This document shows, piece after piece, positions 9,377 through 17,467 of a stretch of DNA of 64,000 nucleotides (the stretch's first letter is position 1; each line of letters opens with the position of its first letter). The notes under the pieces were generated by a model, which had not been told where the DNA came from, ran no database searches, and saw only the letters and a program-made list of their open reading frames with translations. This DNA comes from Falsochrobactrum shanghaiense (GTDB lineage Bacteria > Pseudomonadota > Alphaproteobacteria > Rhizobiales > Rhizobiaceae), in contig NZ_QGDB01000004.1 of NCBI RefSeq assembly GCF_003149535.1, positions 250,501 to 314,500 on the forward strand, written 5' to 3'. The position numbers were made by a program, and so were the translations under genes.

Positions 9377-10263
9377 GGTGTTCTTTCCCTTGTTGTGAGT
9401 CCCGCCTTTGCAAGCAGGCGTTCGGCCATTTCCAGATGCAGTCGCTCGACCATCTGGCCATCGAGCGAAACCACACCTTTGCCGGAGTTTTCCGGGCGAG
9501 CAAAAAGATCGATCACGGCGCGGGCATGGGCCAGTTCTGCCTCGGTAGGTGAAAAGGCATGGTTTGCAGCCTCGATCTGCCCCGGATGGATTAGCGTCTT
9601 GCCGTCAAACCCCATGGCCGCACCCTGCTCGCATTCGGCCTTAAAACCGGCATGGTCGCGAAAATCATTATAGACCCCGTCGAGCACTGCCAGTCCGCCA
9701 GCGCGCGCAGCCAGAATGATCTGCATGAGCCACGGCACCAAATAAGGTCTTCCTGCCTGCGACCGCACGCCGGTTTCGCGCGCTATATCGTTTGGCCCGA
9801 CAACAAAGCAGGCAAGCCTTGCCGCCGAACGATGGCCAAGAACCGCGATCTCATCGGCATTAAGAATTCCGCGCGCGGTTTCAATCATCGCCCAGATACC
9901 TATAGCCGGATCGGCATCGTTGCGATCAAGCCCTCTGGCTGCATCGATCACATCCTGCGGGCGTTCTACCTTTGGCAGCAACACGCCATCGATATGCATT
10001 TCTGCTGCCGCCGCCAGATCGTCCCCGCCCCATGGCGTTTCCGCCCCATTGACCCGCACGATGCGCTCGAATGCCACTTGCGGATTTGCCGCCAGGTGGG
10101 CTGCCAGTGTCGCGCGGGCCGCAGATTTGGCTTCAGGTGCGATGGAATCCTCCAGATCGTAAATGATGCAATCGGCGGAAAGCGTCAGGGATTTTTCAAG
10201 CGCGCGCTGGTTGGCGGCTGGTACGAAGAGGACGGAACGGCGGGGGCGGATCTGCGTTTTCAT
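9373..10263 (-). CDS. CitE/HpcH-family CoA-ester lyase
   Basis: About 296 residues of the HpcH/HpaI aldolase (CitE-like) fold. The start PRRSVLFVPAANQRALEKS is typical of the citrate lyase beta / malyl-CoA lyase group. The acidic metal and substrate motif YDLEDSI lies near residue 35, with IRVNG near 70 and LIHPGQI near 230. Members cleave (3S)-malyl-CoA, citramalyl-CoA or related esters with Mg2+; the exact substrate cannot be read from sequence. The ATG at 10263 is preferred over an in-frame GTG at 10278. It is coupled to the downstream DUF1737 gene and divergent from leuD. Confidence 0.87.
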   Translation of the reverse strand: MKTQIRPRRSVLFVPAANQRALEKSLTLSADCIIYDLEDSIAPEAKSAARATLAAHLAANPQVAFERIVRVNGAETPWGGDDLAAAAEMHIDGVLLPKVERPQDVIDAARGLDRNDADPAIGIWAMIETARGILNADEIAVLGHRSAARLACFVVGPNDIARETGVRSQAGRPYLVPWLMQIILAARAGGLAVLDGVYNDFRDHAGFKAECEQGAAMGFDGKTLIHPGQIEAANHAFSPTEAELAHARAVIDLFARPENSGKGVVSLDGQMVERLHLEMAERLLAKAGLTTRERTP

Positions 10264-10431
10264 GAGAGATTTGTGCACTGAATAATGGCGCGGCGCAAGC
10301 AGGCAGGTATTGCTATCATGTGCCTTTCAGGTTGCGACCTATTCGGCACTTGTGGTCACAAAGATTGACTCTGTGCCATGCTGATGTAAACCAGTTCTAA
10401 CTTGTAAATACGAAACTGACAGGCTCCGGAC

Positions 10432-11037
10432 ATGGAAAAGTTCACCAAGCTCACGGGCGTTGCCGCCCCCCTGCCGATCGTCAATGTCGATACGGACATG
10501 ATTATTCCGAAAGATTATCTCAAGACGATCAAGCGCACGGGTCTGAGCAAGGGACTGTTCGCTGAAATGCGTTTCAATGAAGACGGGAGCGAAAACCCGG
10601 ACTTCGTGCTCAACAAGCCCGGCTATCGCAATGCGCAGATTCTGGTCGCCGGCGACAATTTCGGCTGCGGTTCCTCGCGTGAGCACGCACCATGGGCTTT
10701 GCTCGATTTCGGCATTCGCTGCGTGATTTCGACTTCCTTTGCCGACATCTTCTATAATAACTGCTTCAAGAACGGCATTCTGCCGATCAAGGTCAGCCCG
10801 GAAGATCTCGAAAAGCTGATGGATGATGCTTCGCGCGGCGCCAATGCGACGCTGACCATCGATCTGGAAACCATGGAAATTCACGGGCCCGATGGCGGCA
10901 CGATTTCCTTTGACGTCGATGATTTCAAGCGTCACTGCCTGCTCAACGGCCTCGACGATATTGGCCTGACCATGGAAAAGGCCGATAATATCGATACGTT
11001 TGAAGCGAAAAACGCTCAAGAGCGTCCCTGGGCATAA
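10432..11037 (+). CDS. leuD: 3-isopropylmalate dehydratase small subunit
   Basis: Small swivelling subunit of isopropylmalate isomerase (LeuCD), 201 residues, the usual size. LeuCD interconverts 2- and 3-isopropylmalate in leucine synthesis. Conserved blocks: [14 protein letters not shown] near residue 20, [12 protein letters not shown] near 80 and [11 protein letters not shown] near 105. The partner leuC is not in the window, whereas leuB lies 4 kb downstream on the other strand; scattered leu genes are usual in Rhizobiales. Confidence 0.97.
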   Translation: MEKFTKLTGVAAPLPIVNVDTDMIIPKDYLKTIKRTGLSKGLFAEMRFNEDGSENPDFVLNKPGYRNAQILVAGDNFGCGSSREHAPWALLDFGIRCVISTSFADIFYNNCFKNGILPIKVSPEDLEKLMDDASRGANATLTIDLETMEIHGPDGGTISFDVDDFKRHCLLNGLDDIGLTMEKADNIDTFEAKNAQERPWA

Positions 11038-11110
11038 TGGTTTATCCCGTTCCTGACCATTGGCCTGAAGCCCGGCGACCGAACCATTGATAAGCACCCG
11101 GTTGGCTGAA

Positions 11111-11533
11111 ATGGCCCATGAAGATCAAAGCCGCGACTGGGGAGAGCGTCTCTCTCCGTCGCTTGATGCAATCGAATCCATCGCGATCGAAGCGCTTGCG
11201 CATCTTCCGCAGGAATTTCGTGTGCTGTGCGGCGATATTATCATCCAGATTGCCGATTTCCCCGAAGAACAGATCCTTGAGGATATGGGGCTGGAAACAC
11301 CGTTCGATCTTCTGGGACTTTTCGAGGGCAACGGCATAGGCGAGCGTTTCAGCCTGCAAACCGGCGACGGCCCGAACCGGATAACGCTTTATCGCCGTGC
11401 AATTCTCGATTACTGGGCCGAACATGAAGAGACGCTGGGCGACATCATCACCCATGTCCTCATTCATGAGATCGGCCATCATTTCGGTCTCTCCGATGAC
11501 GATATGGAAGCCATCGAAGCGCAAGCAGAATAA
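11111..11533 (+). CDS. Zincin-like metallopeptidase-family protein
   Basis: 140-residue cytoplasmic protein of the minimal zincin family (formerly DUF1025). The zinc-binding motif HEIGHHFGLSDDDM sits near residue 118, close to the C-terminus as in that family. An acidic alpha-helical N-terminal part precedes it. The ATG at 11111 was chosen; a TTG eight codons upstream is also open. It follows leuD after about 70 bases and may be cotranscribed. A strong terminator follows. Peptidase activity is assumed from the motif only. Confidence 0.85.
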   Translation: MAHEDQSRDWGERLSPSLDAIESIAIEALAHLPQEFRVLCGDIIIQIADFPEEQILEDMGLETPFDLLGLFEGNGIGERFSLQTGDGPNRITLYRRAILDYWAEHEETLGDIITHVLIHEIGHHFGLSDDDMEAIEAQAE

Positions 11534-11542
11534 TCACATTGC

Positions 11543-11575
11543 AAAAAAGCGCCGGAGTTCCCGGCGCTTTTGTTT
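11543..11575. terminator. Bidirectional terminator between the zincin gene and asd
   Basis: Perfect stem AAAGCGCCGG / CCGGCGCTTT with flanking A and T runs on both sides. It serves both convergent genes. Confidence 0.85.
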
Positions 11576-11584
11576 TGTGATGGC

Positions 11585-12619
11585 TCAGGCTGCCAGAGCC
11601 TTTGGCGTGATCAGACCGCGCGCGATCAGAAGTTCCGCAATCTGGATCGTGTTGAGTGCAGCACCCTTGCGAAGATTGTCCGAGACAACCCAAAGCGCCA
11701 GCCCGTTCTCGACCGTAATGTCCTCGCGGATACGGCTGATATAGGTCGCATCTTCACCAGCGGATTCATAAGGCGTGATATAGCCGCCATCTTCCTGCTT
11801 ATCGATGACGAGGCAGCCGGGAGCTTCGCGCAGGATTTCACGCGCTTCATCCGCCGAAATCGGCTTTTCAAACTCGATATTCACCGCCTCGGAATGGCCG
11901 ATGAAGACCGGCACGCGCACAGCCGTCGCCGTCAGCTTGATCTTGGGATCAAGCATCTTCTTGGTTTCGGCCATCACCTTCCATTCTTCCTTGGTGTAGC
12001 CATCTTCCATGAAGCTGTCGATATGCGGAATGACGTTGAAGGCGATGCGCTTGGTGAACTTCTTCGTGGAGATCGGATCGGCGACAAAAACAGCGCGCGA
12101 CTGCTCGAACAGCTCGTCCATGCCTTCCTTGCCCGCGCCCGAAACCGACTGATAGGTGGAGACGACGACGCGCTTGATCGTAGCTGCATCGTGCAGCGGC
12201 TTGAGCGCCACGACGAGCTGCGCGGTCGAGCAGTTCGGATTGGCGATGATGTTCTTCTTGCGGAAACCTTCGATGGCGTCGGGGTTTACTTCCGGCACGA
12301 TCAGCGGAATATCGGCATCATAGCGCCAAGCCGAAGAATTATCGATGACGACGCAGCCCTGCGCGCCGATCTTCGGCGACCATTCCTTCGAGATCGAACC
12401 GCCAGCGGACATGAGGCAGATGTCGGTATCGGAGAAGTCGTAATTATCGAGCGCCTTCACCTTGAGCGTCTTGTCGCCATAGGAAACTTCGGTGCCCTGA
12501 CTGCGGCGCGAAGCAAGCGCTACCACCTCATCGGCGGGGAAGCCGCGTTCTTCAAGAATATTGAGCATTTCGCGCCCGACATTTCCGGTGGCGCCGACGA
12601 TTGCTACCTTAAAACCCAT
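11585..12619 (-). CDS. asd: Aspartate-semialdehyde dehydrogenase
   Basis: 344-residue cytoplasmic enzyme that reduces aspartyl phosphate to aspartate semialdehyde with NADPH, the branch point to lysine/diaminopimelate, threonine and methionine. The NADP-binding GATGNVGREML is at the N-terminus, the catalytic Cys in NPNCSTAQL near residue 132, and substrate residues around SVSGAGKEG near 163. The length is that of the standard bacterial enzyme. Diaminopimelate is needed for peptidoglycan, so the gene should be essential. It is preceded on the same strand by a short ORF rich in threonine codons (12716-12844), suggesting attenuation control. Confidence 0.97.
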   Translation of the reverse strand: MGFKVAIVGATGNVGREMLNILEERGFPADEVVALASRRSQGTEVSYGDKTLKVKALDNYDFSDTDICLMSAGGSISKEWSPKIGAQGCVVIDNSSAWRYDADIPLIVPEVNPDAIEGFRKKNIIANPNCSTAQLVVALKPLHDAATIKRVVVSTYQSVSGAGKEGMDELFEQSRAVFVADPISTKKFTKRIAFNVIPHIDSFMEDGYTKEEWKVMAETKKMLDPKIKLTATAVRVPVFIGHSEAVNIEFEKPISADEAREILREAPGCLVIDKQEDGGYITPYESAGEDATYISRIREDITVENGLALWVVSDNLRKGAALNTIQIAELLIARGLITPKALAA

Positions 12620-12715
12620 CTGTCTTCTCCTGTCTCTCCGCTTCCATAAACCCGCCGACCAGCGGGCCTTTTCCCAGGGCCAGACCCGGGGAGAGAGGGC
12701 GAGCAGGCCAAGGGA
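12620..12715 (-). promoter_or_regulatory. Putative attenuator region between leader peptide and asd
   Basis: 96 bases from the stop of the Thr-rich leader ORF to the asd start. On the minus strand they contain GC-rich hairpin potential: CCCGGG...CCCTGGG, and CCCGC / GCGGG followed by TTTATGG just before the asd ribosome-binding site. The T run is weak, so the alternative structure may act on translation rather than termination. Folding was not computed. Confidence 0.4.
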
Positions 12716-12844
12716 TCAGACCGTTTTCGTGGTCGTTTTAATGCAAGTGGCCGTGGTGGTTTTGGAAACGGTCGCCAAGGAACAATGAATGGCGGCGAGG
12801 CCATTTATTCCCAACTGGCTGTGTGATGCGCGGACAGCGTTCAC
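12716..12844 (-). CDS. Threonine-rich leader peptide upstream of asd
   Basis: A 42-codon frame on the asd strand opens with GTG at 12844, eight bases after a perfect AAGGAG Shine-Dalgarno. It ends 96 bases before asd. Its last 18 residues, TVSKTTTATCIKTTTKTV, contain nine Thr, three Lys and one Ile. The layout (good ribosome-binding site, end-product-rich run, stop, GC-rich structured spacer, biosynthetic gene) matches the leader peptides of thr, ilv and trp attenuators. Asd supplies threonine and lysine, so ribosome stalling at Thr codons would be meaningful. The peptide is too short and biased to be an ordinary protein. Regulation is inferred; no homologue was checked. Confidence 0.6.
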   Translation of the reverse strand: MNAVRASHSQLGINGLAAIHCSLATVSKTTTATCIKTTTKTV

Positions 12845-12868
12845 GAGAGAGTCTCCTTTTCCGTCTGC

Positions 12869-12897
12869 GCTTTTAAGCCCTTTAGAAAAAGAGTCAA
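12869..12897 (-). promoter_or_regulatory. Candidate promoter for the asd leader transcript
   Basis: On the minus strand TTGACT (12897-12892) is followed after 16-17 bases by a weak TAAAAG box. It lies just upstream of the leader ribosome-binding site. The -10 match is poor. Confidence 0.35.
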
Positions 12898-12940
12898 TAA
12901 TTTCTCCCCATTTTATGCGCAGCCCGCCCAAGATCGGCGC

Positions 12941-12987
12941 AAAAAGGCCCACGCGGCAGGAAAACCGCCGAGGAAATCACATGGGCC
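12941..12987 (-). terminator. serA terminator
   Basis: Outer arms GGCCCATG / CGTGGGCC enclose a nested GCGG / CCGC stem and are followed on the minus strand by TTTTT. It lies 12 bases after the serA stop. Confidence 0.7.
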
Positions 12988-12998
12988 AATCCCTTTCG

Positions 12999-14237
12999 TC
13001 AGTAAAGCAAACGCGTGCGGATGGTTCCGGGTATCTCGCGCAATGCCTGCAGCACATCATCGCTGAAATCATCCATGGCGTCGGCCTCGATCACGACATA
13101 GCCCACTTCACCGTCCGTCTGCAGAAACTGGCTGACAATATTGATATTGTTCGACGAGAAAATATTGACCAGCGAATTGAGAATGCCGGGGCGGTTTTCA
13201 TGCACATGCATGAAGCGCGTGCCGGTCGGACGCGGCGGCAATTGCACCTGCGGGAAATTGACCGCGCCAAGCGTGGAGCCGACATCGGAATATTCCACCA
13301 GCTTGCGGGCGACTTCCGTGCCGATGCGCTCCTGCGCCTCTTCGGTCGAGCCGCCGATATGCGGCGTGAGGATGACATTCTCCACCCCCTGCAAGGGTGT
13401 CGAGAACGGGTCCTTGTTCGAAGCAGGCTCTGTCGGGAAGACGTCGATGGCCGCACCGGCCAGATGGCCGTCATTGAGCGCGCGGGCCAGAGCATCCAGA
13501 TCCACCACCGAGCCGCGCGCATTGTTGATGAGGAAGGCCCCCTTCTTCATCTTGCGCAGCCGGGCTTCCGTAATCATCTTGGCCGTCGATTTGTTTGAAG
13601 GCACATGCAGGCTCACCACATCGGAAATGGCAAGCAGCTCATCGAGCGTTTCGGTCGGGATGACATTGCCATATTGCAGCTTGTCGGTGGTGTCGTAATA
13701 ACGCACGTTCATGCCCAGGCTTTCGGCGAGATTGCCTACCTGCGAGCCGATATTGCCATAGCCGACGATGCCGAGCGTCTTGCCGCGCACCTCGCGGCTG
13801 CCAATGGCCGACTTCTCCCACCCGCCCGCATGAGCCTTGACGGAACGCGGGAAAATGCGCCGCATCAGCATGATGATCTCGCCGATCACCAGCTCCGCGA
13901 CCGAACGCGTATTGGAGAAAGGCGCATTGAACACGGGAATGCCGCGTTTGCGCGCCGCTTTCAGATCGACCTGATTGGTTCCCACCGAATAGCAACCGAC
14001 GGCGATGAGCCGCTGTGCGGCTTCGAACACTTCATCGGTCAGCTGCGTACGCGAACGAATGCCGATGATATGCGCGGACGCAATCGCCTCGATCAGTTCC
14101 GCCTTGTCCAGAGCTTTTGGCATGTGAACGATATTCGTATAGCCCGCCGACTTGAAATAATCGACAGCCGACTGATTGATGCCTTCGAGAAGAAGAACGT
14201 TAATGCGCTCACGCGCGAAGGAAAGACGTGTGGTCAT
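12999..14237 (-). CDS. serA: D-3-phosphoglycerate dehydrogenase
   Basis: 412 residues, E. coli-type length, catalysing the first step of serine synthesis (3-phosphoglycerate to 3-phosphohydroxypyruvate with NAD+). The Rossmann motif GIVGYGNIGSQVGN lies near residue 155, the catalytic Arg in NNARGSVVDLDAL near 235 and the catalytic His in PHIGGSTEEAQ near 288. A C-terminal ACT domain (about 335-412, MHVHENRPGILNSL) gives serine feedback inhibition. The ATG at 14237 was preferred to a TTG nine codons upstream. It is transcribed toward asd but is separated from it by its own terminator. Confidence 0.96.
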   Translation of the reverse strand: MTTRLSFARERINVLLLEGINQSAVDYFKSAGYTNIVHMPKALDKAELIEAIASAHIIGIRSRTQLTDEVFEAAQRLIAVGCYSVGTNQVDLKAARKRGIPVFNAPFSNTRSVAELVIGEIIMLMRRIFPRSVKAHAGGWEKSAIGSREVRGKTLGIVGYGNIGSQVGNLAESLGMNVRYYDTTDKLQYGNVIPTETLDELLAISDVVSLHVPSNKSTAKMITEARLRKMKKGAFLINNARGSVVDLDALARALNDGHLAGAAIDVFPTEPASNKDPFSTPLQGVENVILTPHIGGSTEEAQERIGTEVARKLVEYSDVGSTLGAVNFPQVQLPPRPTGTRFMHVHENRPGILNSLVNIFSSNNINIVSQFLQTDGEVGYVVIEADAMDDFSDDVLQALREIPGTIRTRLLY

Positions 14238-14453
14238 GGTGGGGGCTTTCGAGATGAGTCTCAATGTTCACATAGCGACATAAATCAATCGGCCCATGTC
14301 GTCACTGCGATATTTTAAGCTTTTGCAACGAAAAGACCGGACAGGGCCATAAAATCTGCTTAACTTTCATTTCCGGGCGGGATTTATGCATGTTCACGAC
14401 ATGTAAACGGTTTTCGGCAAGGATATTCATTCCGGGCAGATTATAGGTGCAAT
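14238..14453. other. Intergenic region between serA and the membrane protein gene
   Basis: About 215 bases between divergent genes. No RNA gene, repeat or clear promoter was recognised. Confidence 0.35.
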
Positions 14454-15044
14454 TTGGCTTCCAGTGTCGATGCCGCAATCAGCTTTGCCGATTCCTTCTC
14501 TCATATGAGAATTATCAACGGCATGGGTATCAGCCTTTGCCTGTCGCGGCTGCTCATCTTTGCATCCAAATTCGTGCAGCATCCCACCCGGCATACGATT
14601 TCTTCTATGCATATCGGATGGGTTCTCGTCGTTTTTCTATGGATAATCCAGTTCTGGTGGAACTATCTTCTGGAAAGCGGCGCCAAGCAATATGATGTTT
14701 ATACCTATATTCTTGATCTTCTTTACGTATTCGGCCTGTTCTTTGTCTGCGTGACGCTGACGCCGGATGAGGTCAAGGAATATGGCGGCTATGAGAGATA
14801 TTTCCTCTCACGAAAAGCCTGGTTCTTTTCGCTTTTCATCTTTCTCAATCTGATCGAGTTTTTAAGCCAGATAAAAATCGATCTGGTTGCGCGCGACTAC
14901 ACGGAAATGAAGAGCGACGCCTTATTGTTCTCCGTGGAAACGGTCGGCATAATATTCGCCATATGCATAAAGCAGCGCGGCTTTCAGTTCTTCCTGATCG
15001 CGCTGCTTCTTTTTGGCATATTGGTCGATTTCGTAACGGCGTAA
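14454..15044 (+). CDS. Conserved membrane protein of unknown function
   Basis: 196 residues with about five or six predicted membrane helices (near 20-35, 50-72, 88-104, 124-140, 160-172, 176-194). An FWWNYL motif lies after the second helix. The start is TTG at 14454; an ATG at 14505 would remove a conserved-looking SFADSFSHMRIINGMG segment, so the longer form is kept. The codon pattern supports coding. I do not recognise a functional family. It stands alone between divergent serA and convergent leuB. Confidence 0.7.
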   Translation: MASSVDAAISFADSFSHMRIINGMGISLCLSRLLIFASKFVQHPTRHTISSMHIGWVLVVFLWIIQFWWNYLLESGAKQYDVYTYILDLLYVFGLFFVCVTLTPDEVKEYGGYERYFLSRKAWFFSLFIFLNLIEFLSQIKIDLVARDYTEMKSDALLFSVETVGIIFAICIKQRGFQFFLIALLLFGILVDFVTA

Positions 15045-15101
15045 AGCGGCTCACTTCCTGATGAGATGAACCGCTTCTCTTGAACAAAAGCTTGGAGCGC
15101 C

Positions 15102-15120
15102 GATCTGATCCTATCAGATC
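15102..15120. terminator. Inverted repeat after leuB
   Basis: Perfect arms GATCTGAT / ATCAGATC lie 11 bases beyond the leuB stop, between convergent genes. No T run follows immediately, so its role as a terminator is uncertain. Confidence 0.4.
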
Positions 15121-15130
15121 GAAACGCATT

Positions 15131-16243
15131 CTAAGCCGCCAATGCCTTGAACTTCGCAAGGATCGCATCGCCCATTTCCGACGTGCTGATGCGGGTCGTG
15201 CCTTCCGACCAGATGTCCGCCGTGCGCAGGCCGTCATCGAGCACCGCCGCAATCGCCTTGTCCAGACGGTCGGCTTCATCGACCAGATTGAACGAATAGC
15301 GCAGGCACATGCCCAGCGATGCAATCATGGCGATCGGATTGGCAATGCCCTTGCCGGCAATATCGGGAGCGGAGCCATGCACAGGCTCGTAAAGCGCCTT
15401 GCGCTTGCCGGTCAATGCATCCGCAGCCCCCAGCGAGGCGGACGGCAGCATGCCCAGCGAGCCGGTCAGCATGGCGGCAACGTCGGAAAGCATGTCGCCA
15501 AACAGATTGTCAGTTACGATCACGTCGAACTGCTTGGGCCAGCGCACAAGCTGCATGCCACCGGCATCGGCCAGCATGTGCTCAAGCTCGACGTCCGAAT
15601 GTTTTTCCTTGTGGCGGGCAGTGACGACCTGATTCCACAACACTCCCGATTTCATGACATTGCGCTTTTCCATCGACGTGACCTTATTGCGGCGCGTGCG
15701 CGCAAGTTCAAAAGCCACATCGGCGATACGTTCGATTTCGTAGGTGTCATAAACCTGCGTATCGATGCCGCGTTTTTGTCCATTGCCCAGATCGATGATT
15801 TCCTTGGGCTCACCGAAATAGACGCCGCCGGTGAGTTCGCGCAGGATGAGAATATCCAGACCCTCGATCACTTCGGGCTTGAGCGAGGAAGAATGCGCCA
15901 GCGCCGGATAGCAGATCGCCGGACGCAGATTGGCATAGAGTTCCATATCCTTGCGCAGGCGCAGAAGCCCTGCTTCCGGGCGCACTTCATAGGGCACATC
16001 GTCCCATTTGGGTCCGCCGACGGCACCGAAAAGAACAGCGTCCGAGACCAGCGCCTTTTCCATATCGGCATCGGAAATGGCCTGCCCATGCGCGTCATAG
16101 GCGCATCCGCCTACCAGACCTTCATCGGTTTCAAATCCGAGATTGAGATCCGAATTGAGGAAAGCGATGATCTTGCGGACCTCAGCCATCGCTTCAGGAC
16201 CGATGCCATCGCCGGGCAGGAGGAAGAGTTTTCTGGATGCCAT
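15131..16243 (-). CDS. leuB: 3-isopropylmalate dehydrogenase
   Basis: 370 residues, standard length for the NAD+-dependent oxidative decarboxylase that makes 2-ketoisocaproate in leucine synthesis. It starts [15 protein letters not shown]. The NAD and metal regions are visible: [12 protein letters not shown] near residue 73, the RxxxxxR substrate motif in the [15 protein letters not shown] region near 95, and [10 protein letters not shown] near 250, which supplies Mg2+-binding aspartates. About 30 bases upstream of the start lies a dispersed repeat that separates it from the Trm112-like gene, so its promoter lies in or near that repeat. Confidence 0.97.
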   Translation of the reverse strand: MASRKLFLLPGDGIGPEAMAEVRKIIAFLNSDLNLGFETDEGLVGGCAYDAHGQAISDADMEKALVSDAVLFGAVGGPKWDDVPYEVRPEAGLLRLRKDMELYANLRPAICYPALAHSSSLKPEVIEGLDILILRELTGGVYFGEPKEIIDLGNGQKRGIDTQVYDTYEIERIADVAFELARTRRNKVTSMEKRNVMKSGVLWNQVVTARHKEKHSDVELEHMLADAGGMQLVRWPKQFDVIVTDNLFGDMLSDVAAMLTGSLGMLPSASLGAADALTGKRKALYEPVHGSAPDIAGKGIANPIAMIASLGMCLRYSFNLVDEADRLDKAIAAVLDDGLRTADIWSEGTTRISTSEMGDAILAKFKALAA

Positions 16244-16273
16244 AATGCCAAGCCTCTGTTTTTCTTACGCAAT

Positions 16274-16374
16274 AAAGCGCGTCGCGATCTTTCAGATTCG
16301 CTCCTTACGCTTTCAGTTTTTGTTTTAACGCGCATCTTTTCCGAAAACCGTTTCACACTTTTCGGAATGCGCTT
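16274..16374. repeat. Bru-RS-type dispersed repeat upstream of leuB
   Basis: About 100 bp, the best-preserved copy, opening AAAGCGCGTCGCGATCTTTC and ending in the CCGAAAACCG...TTTCGGAATGCGC palindrome. It matches 3058-3159 along its length and shares its core with 9080-9122 and 59468-59524. Confidence 0.7.
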
Positions 16375-16507
16375 CAAGTTTTCACGAGGGTTATAGAACC
16401 GCCCTGCCCGGCAGGCAACAACCAGCGCGCTGAAATTTATGAAAAAGAATGGCTTTCAATCCGAAATTATATAACGCCATGACCGAATGCCGCTAAAGCA
16501 GCATCCT

Positions 16508-16699
16508 TCAGTCCAGCGCCCTTGCTTCCGAGGGCAGCATGATCGGAATTCCCCCGCGAATGGGGTAAGCCAGCCGCGCCTTTTTGGAAATCAGCTCGTG
16601 ATGTTCCGCATCATATTCGAGCGGCCCCTTGGTCAGTGGACACACCAGCAGTTCGAGCAGTTTCACATCGAGATTGTCACTTTTTTCGCTTTCAGCCAT
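16508..16699 (-). CDS. Trm112-family small protein (YcaR-like)
   Basis: 63-residue protein of the UPF0434/Trm112 family. The core [17 protein letters not shown] near residue 14 and [16 protein letters not shown] near 45 are characteristic. Related proteins are small zinc-ribbon or zinc-less partners of methyltransferases. The bacterial role is unclear. It lies 17 bases downstream of the Lon-domain gene and is probably cotranscribed with it and the YbbN-like gene. Confidence 0.9.
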   Translation of the reverse strand: MAESEKSDNLDVKLLELLVCPLTKGPLEYDAEHHELISKKARLAYPIRGGIPIMLPSEARALD

Positions 16700-16716
16700 T
16701 TTTCATTTCCCGAGCA

Positions 16717-17406
16717 TCATTGCAGGCGCGAACTATAATCGTCCCTGACCTTGGCCAGCATCATTTCCGTAATCGCAATCAACGTCGCCGCCCGCGTTTT
16801 AAGGTCTGCCGCCTCCAGCAGCGCCTGCTTTTCCGCAGGCCCGAACGGCGACATCATCGACAGGGCGTTGACCAGCGTTTCATTGCCCGCGCGCGCAATG
16901 CTGTCCCAGTCCGCTTCCAGATTATGGGCTTCAAGATATTCACGGAAAGTGCGCAGAAGGGCTTCGCGGTCGATATTGGCACCATCGCGCGCGTCTTCAA
17001 GATCGGCAAGGAAGGGCGCGATGCGGCACTGGCGATAGGGGCGGCGACACTGGATCTCTTCAAGCATGCGAAAGCGGCAAATACCGTCCAGCGTAATCAG
17101 AATGCGCCCGTCGCCGGTCTCGGAAAAAGTGGTTATGCGCCCCATGCAGCCGACCTTGCTCAAGGCAGGCTTCGCCGCCTCGTCAAACTCGTCGCTTTCC
17201 TCGTCATCCGGGCGGATTTGCGGCTGGATCATGCCGATGATCCGGTTGCCCGACATGGCATCGTCCACCATTTCAAGATAGCGCGGCTCGAATATGTTCA
17301 GTGGCAGCTGCCCGCCCGGTAAAAGCAAGGCACCGCGCAACGGAAAAACCGATACTACAGCCGGTATGTCTTCACCCGTCCGGTAACGGGCATTGCCCAC
17401 TTGCAT
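16717..17406 (-). CDS. Lon N-terminal (substrate-binding) domain protein
   Basis: 229 residues consisting of a LON substrate-binding (LAN) domain without the ATPase or protease parts. The N-terminal VFPLRGALLLPGGQLPLNIFEPRY is the family signature, and a helical C-terminal half follows. The ATG at 17406 was chosen; upstream extension is open but overlaps the spacer after the YbbN-like gene. Such proteins are widespread in Alphaproteobacteria next to thioredoxin-like ybbN genes, as here. The function is probably in protein quality control, but this is inferred. Confidence 0.9.
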   Translation of the reverse strand: MQVGNARYRTGEDIPAVVSVFPLRGALLLPGGQLPLNIFEPRYLEMVDDAMSGNRIIGMIQPQIRPDDEESDEFDEAAKPALSKVGCMGRITTFSETGDGRILITLDGICRFRMLEEIQCRRPYRQCRIAPFLADLEDARDGANIDREALLRTFREYLEAHNLEADWDSIARAGNETLVNALSMMSPFGPAEKQALLEAADLKTRAATLIAITEMMLAKVRDDYSSRLQ

Positions 17407-17467
17407 GGCTATCTCCCTTGTAATCCCGCCACCGACCCATTCCCGGCCCGTCCTGCGGCCTTTCCGG

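Noticed and set aside
12561..12788. Val-rich frame on the plus strand (VFVVVLMQVAVVVLE), resembling an ilv-type leader
   Set aside because: It is antisense to the asd leader region and no biosynthetic gene follows on the plus strand. The Val run is the mirror of the Thr codons.
12604..12804. 66-codon Pro/Arg-rich minus-strand frame running into asd
   Set aside because: No ribosome-binding site at its ATG and it overlaps asd out of frame. The GTG frame with a perfect AAGGAG explains the region better.
12716..12952. Longer 78-codon version of the asd leader frame
   Set aside because: Its start lies inside the serA terminator and has no ribosome-binding site; the internal GTG at 12844 does.
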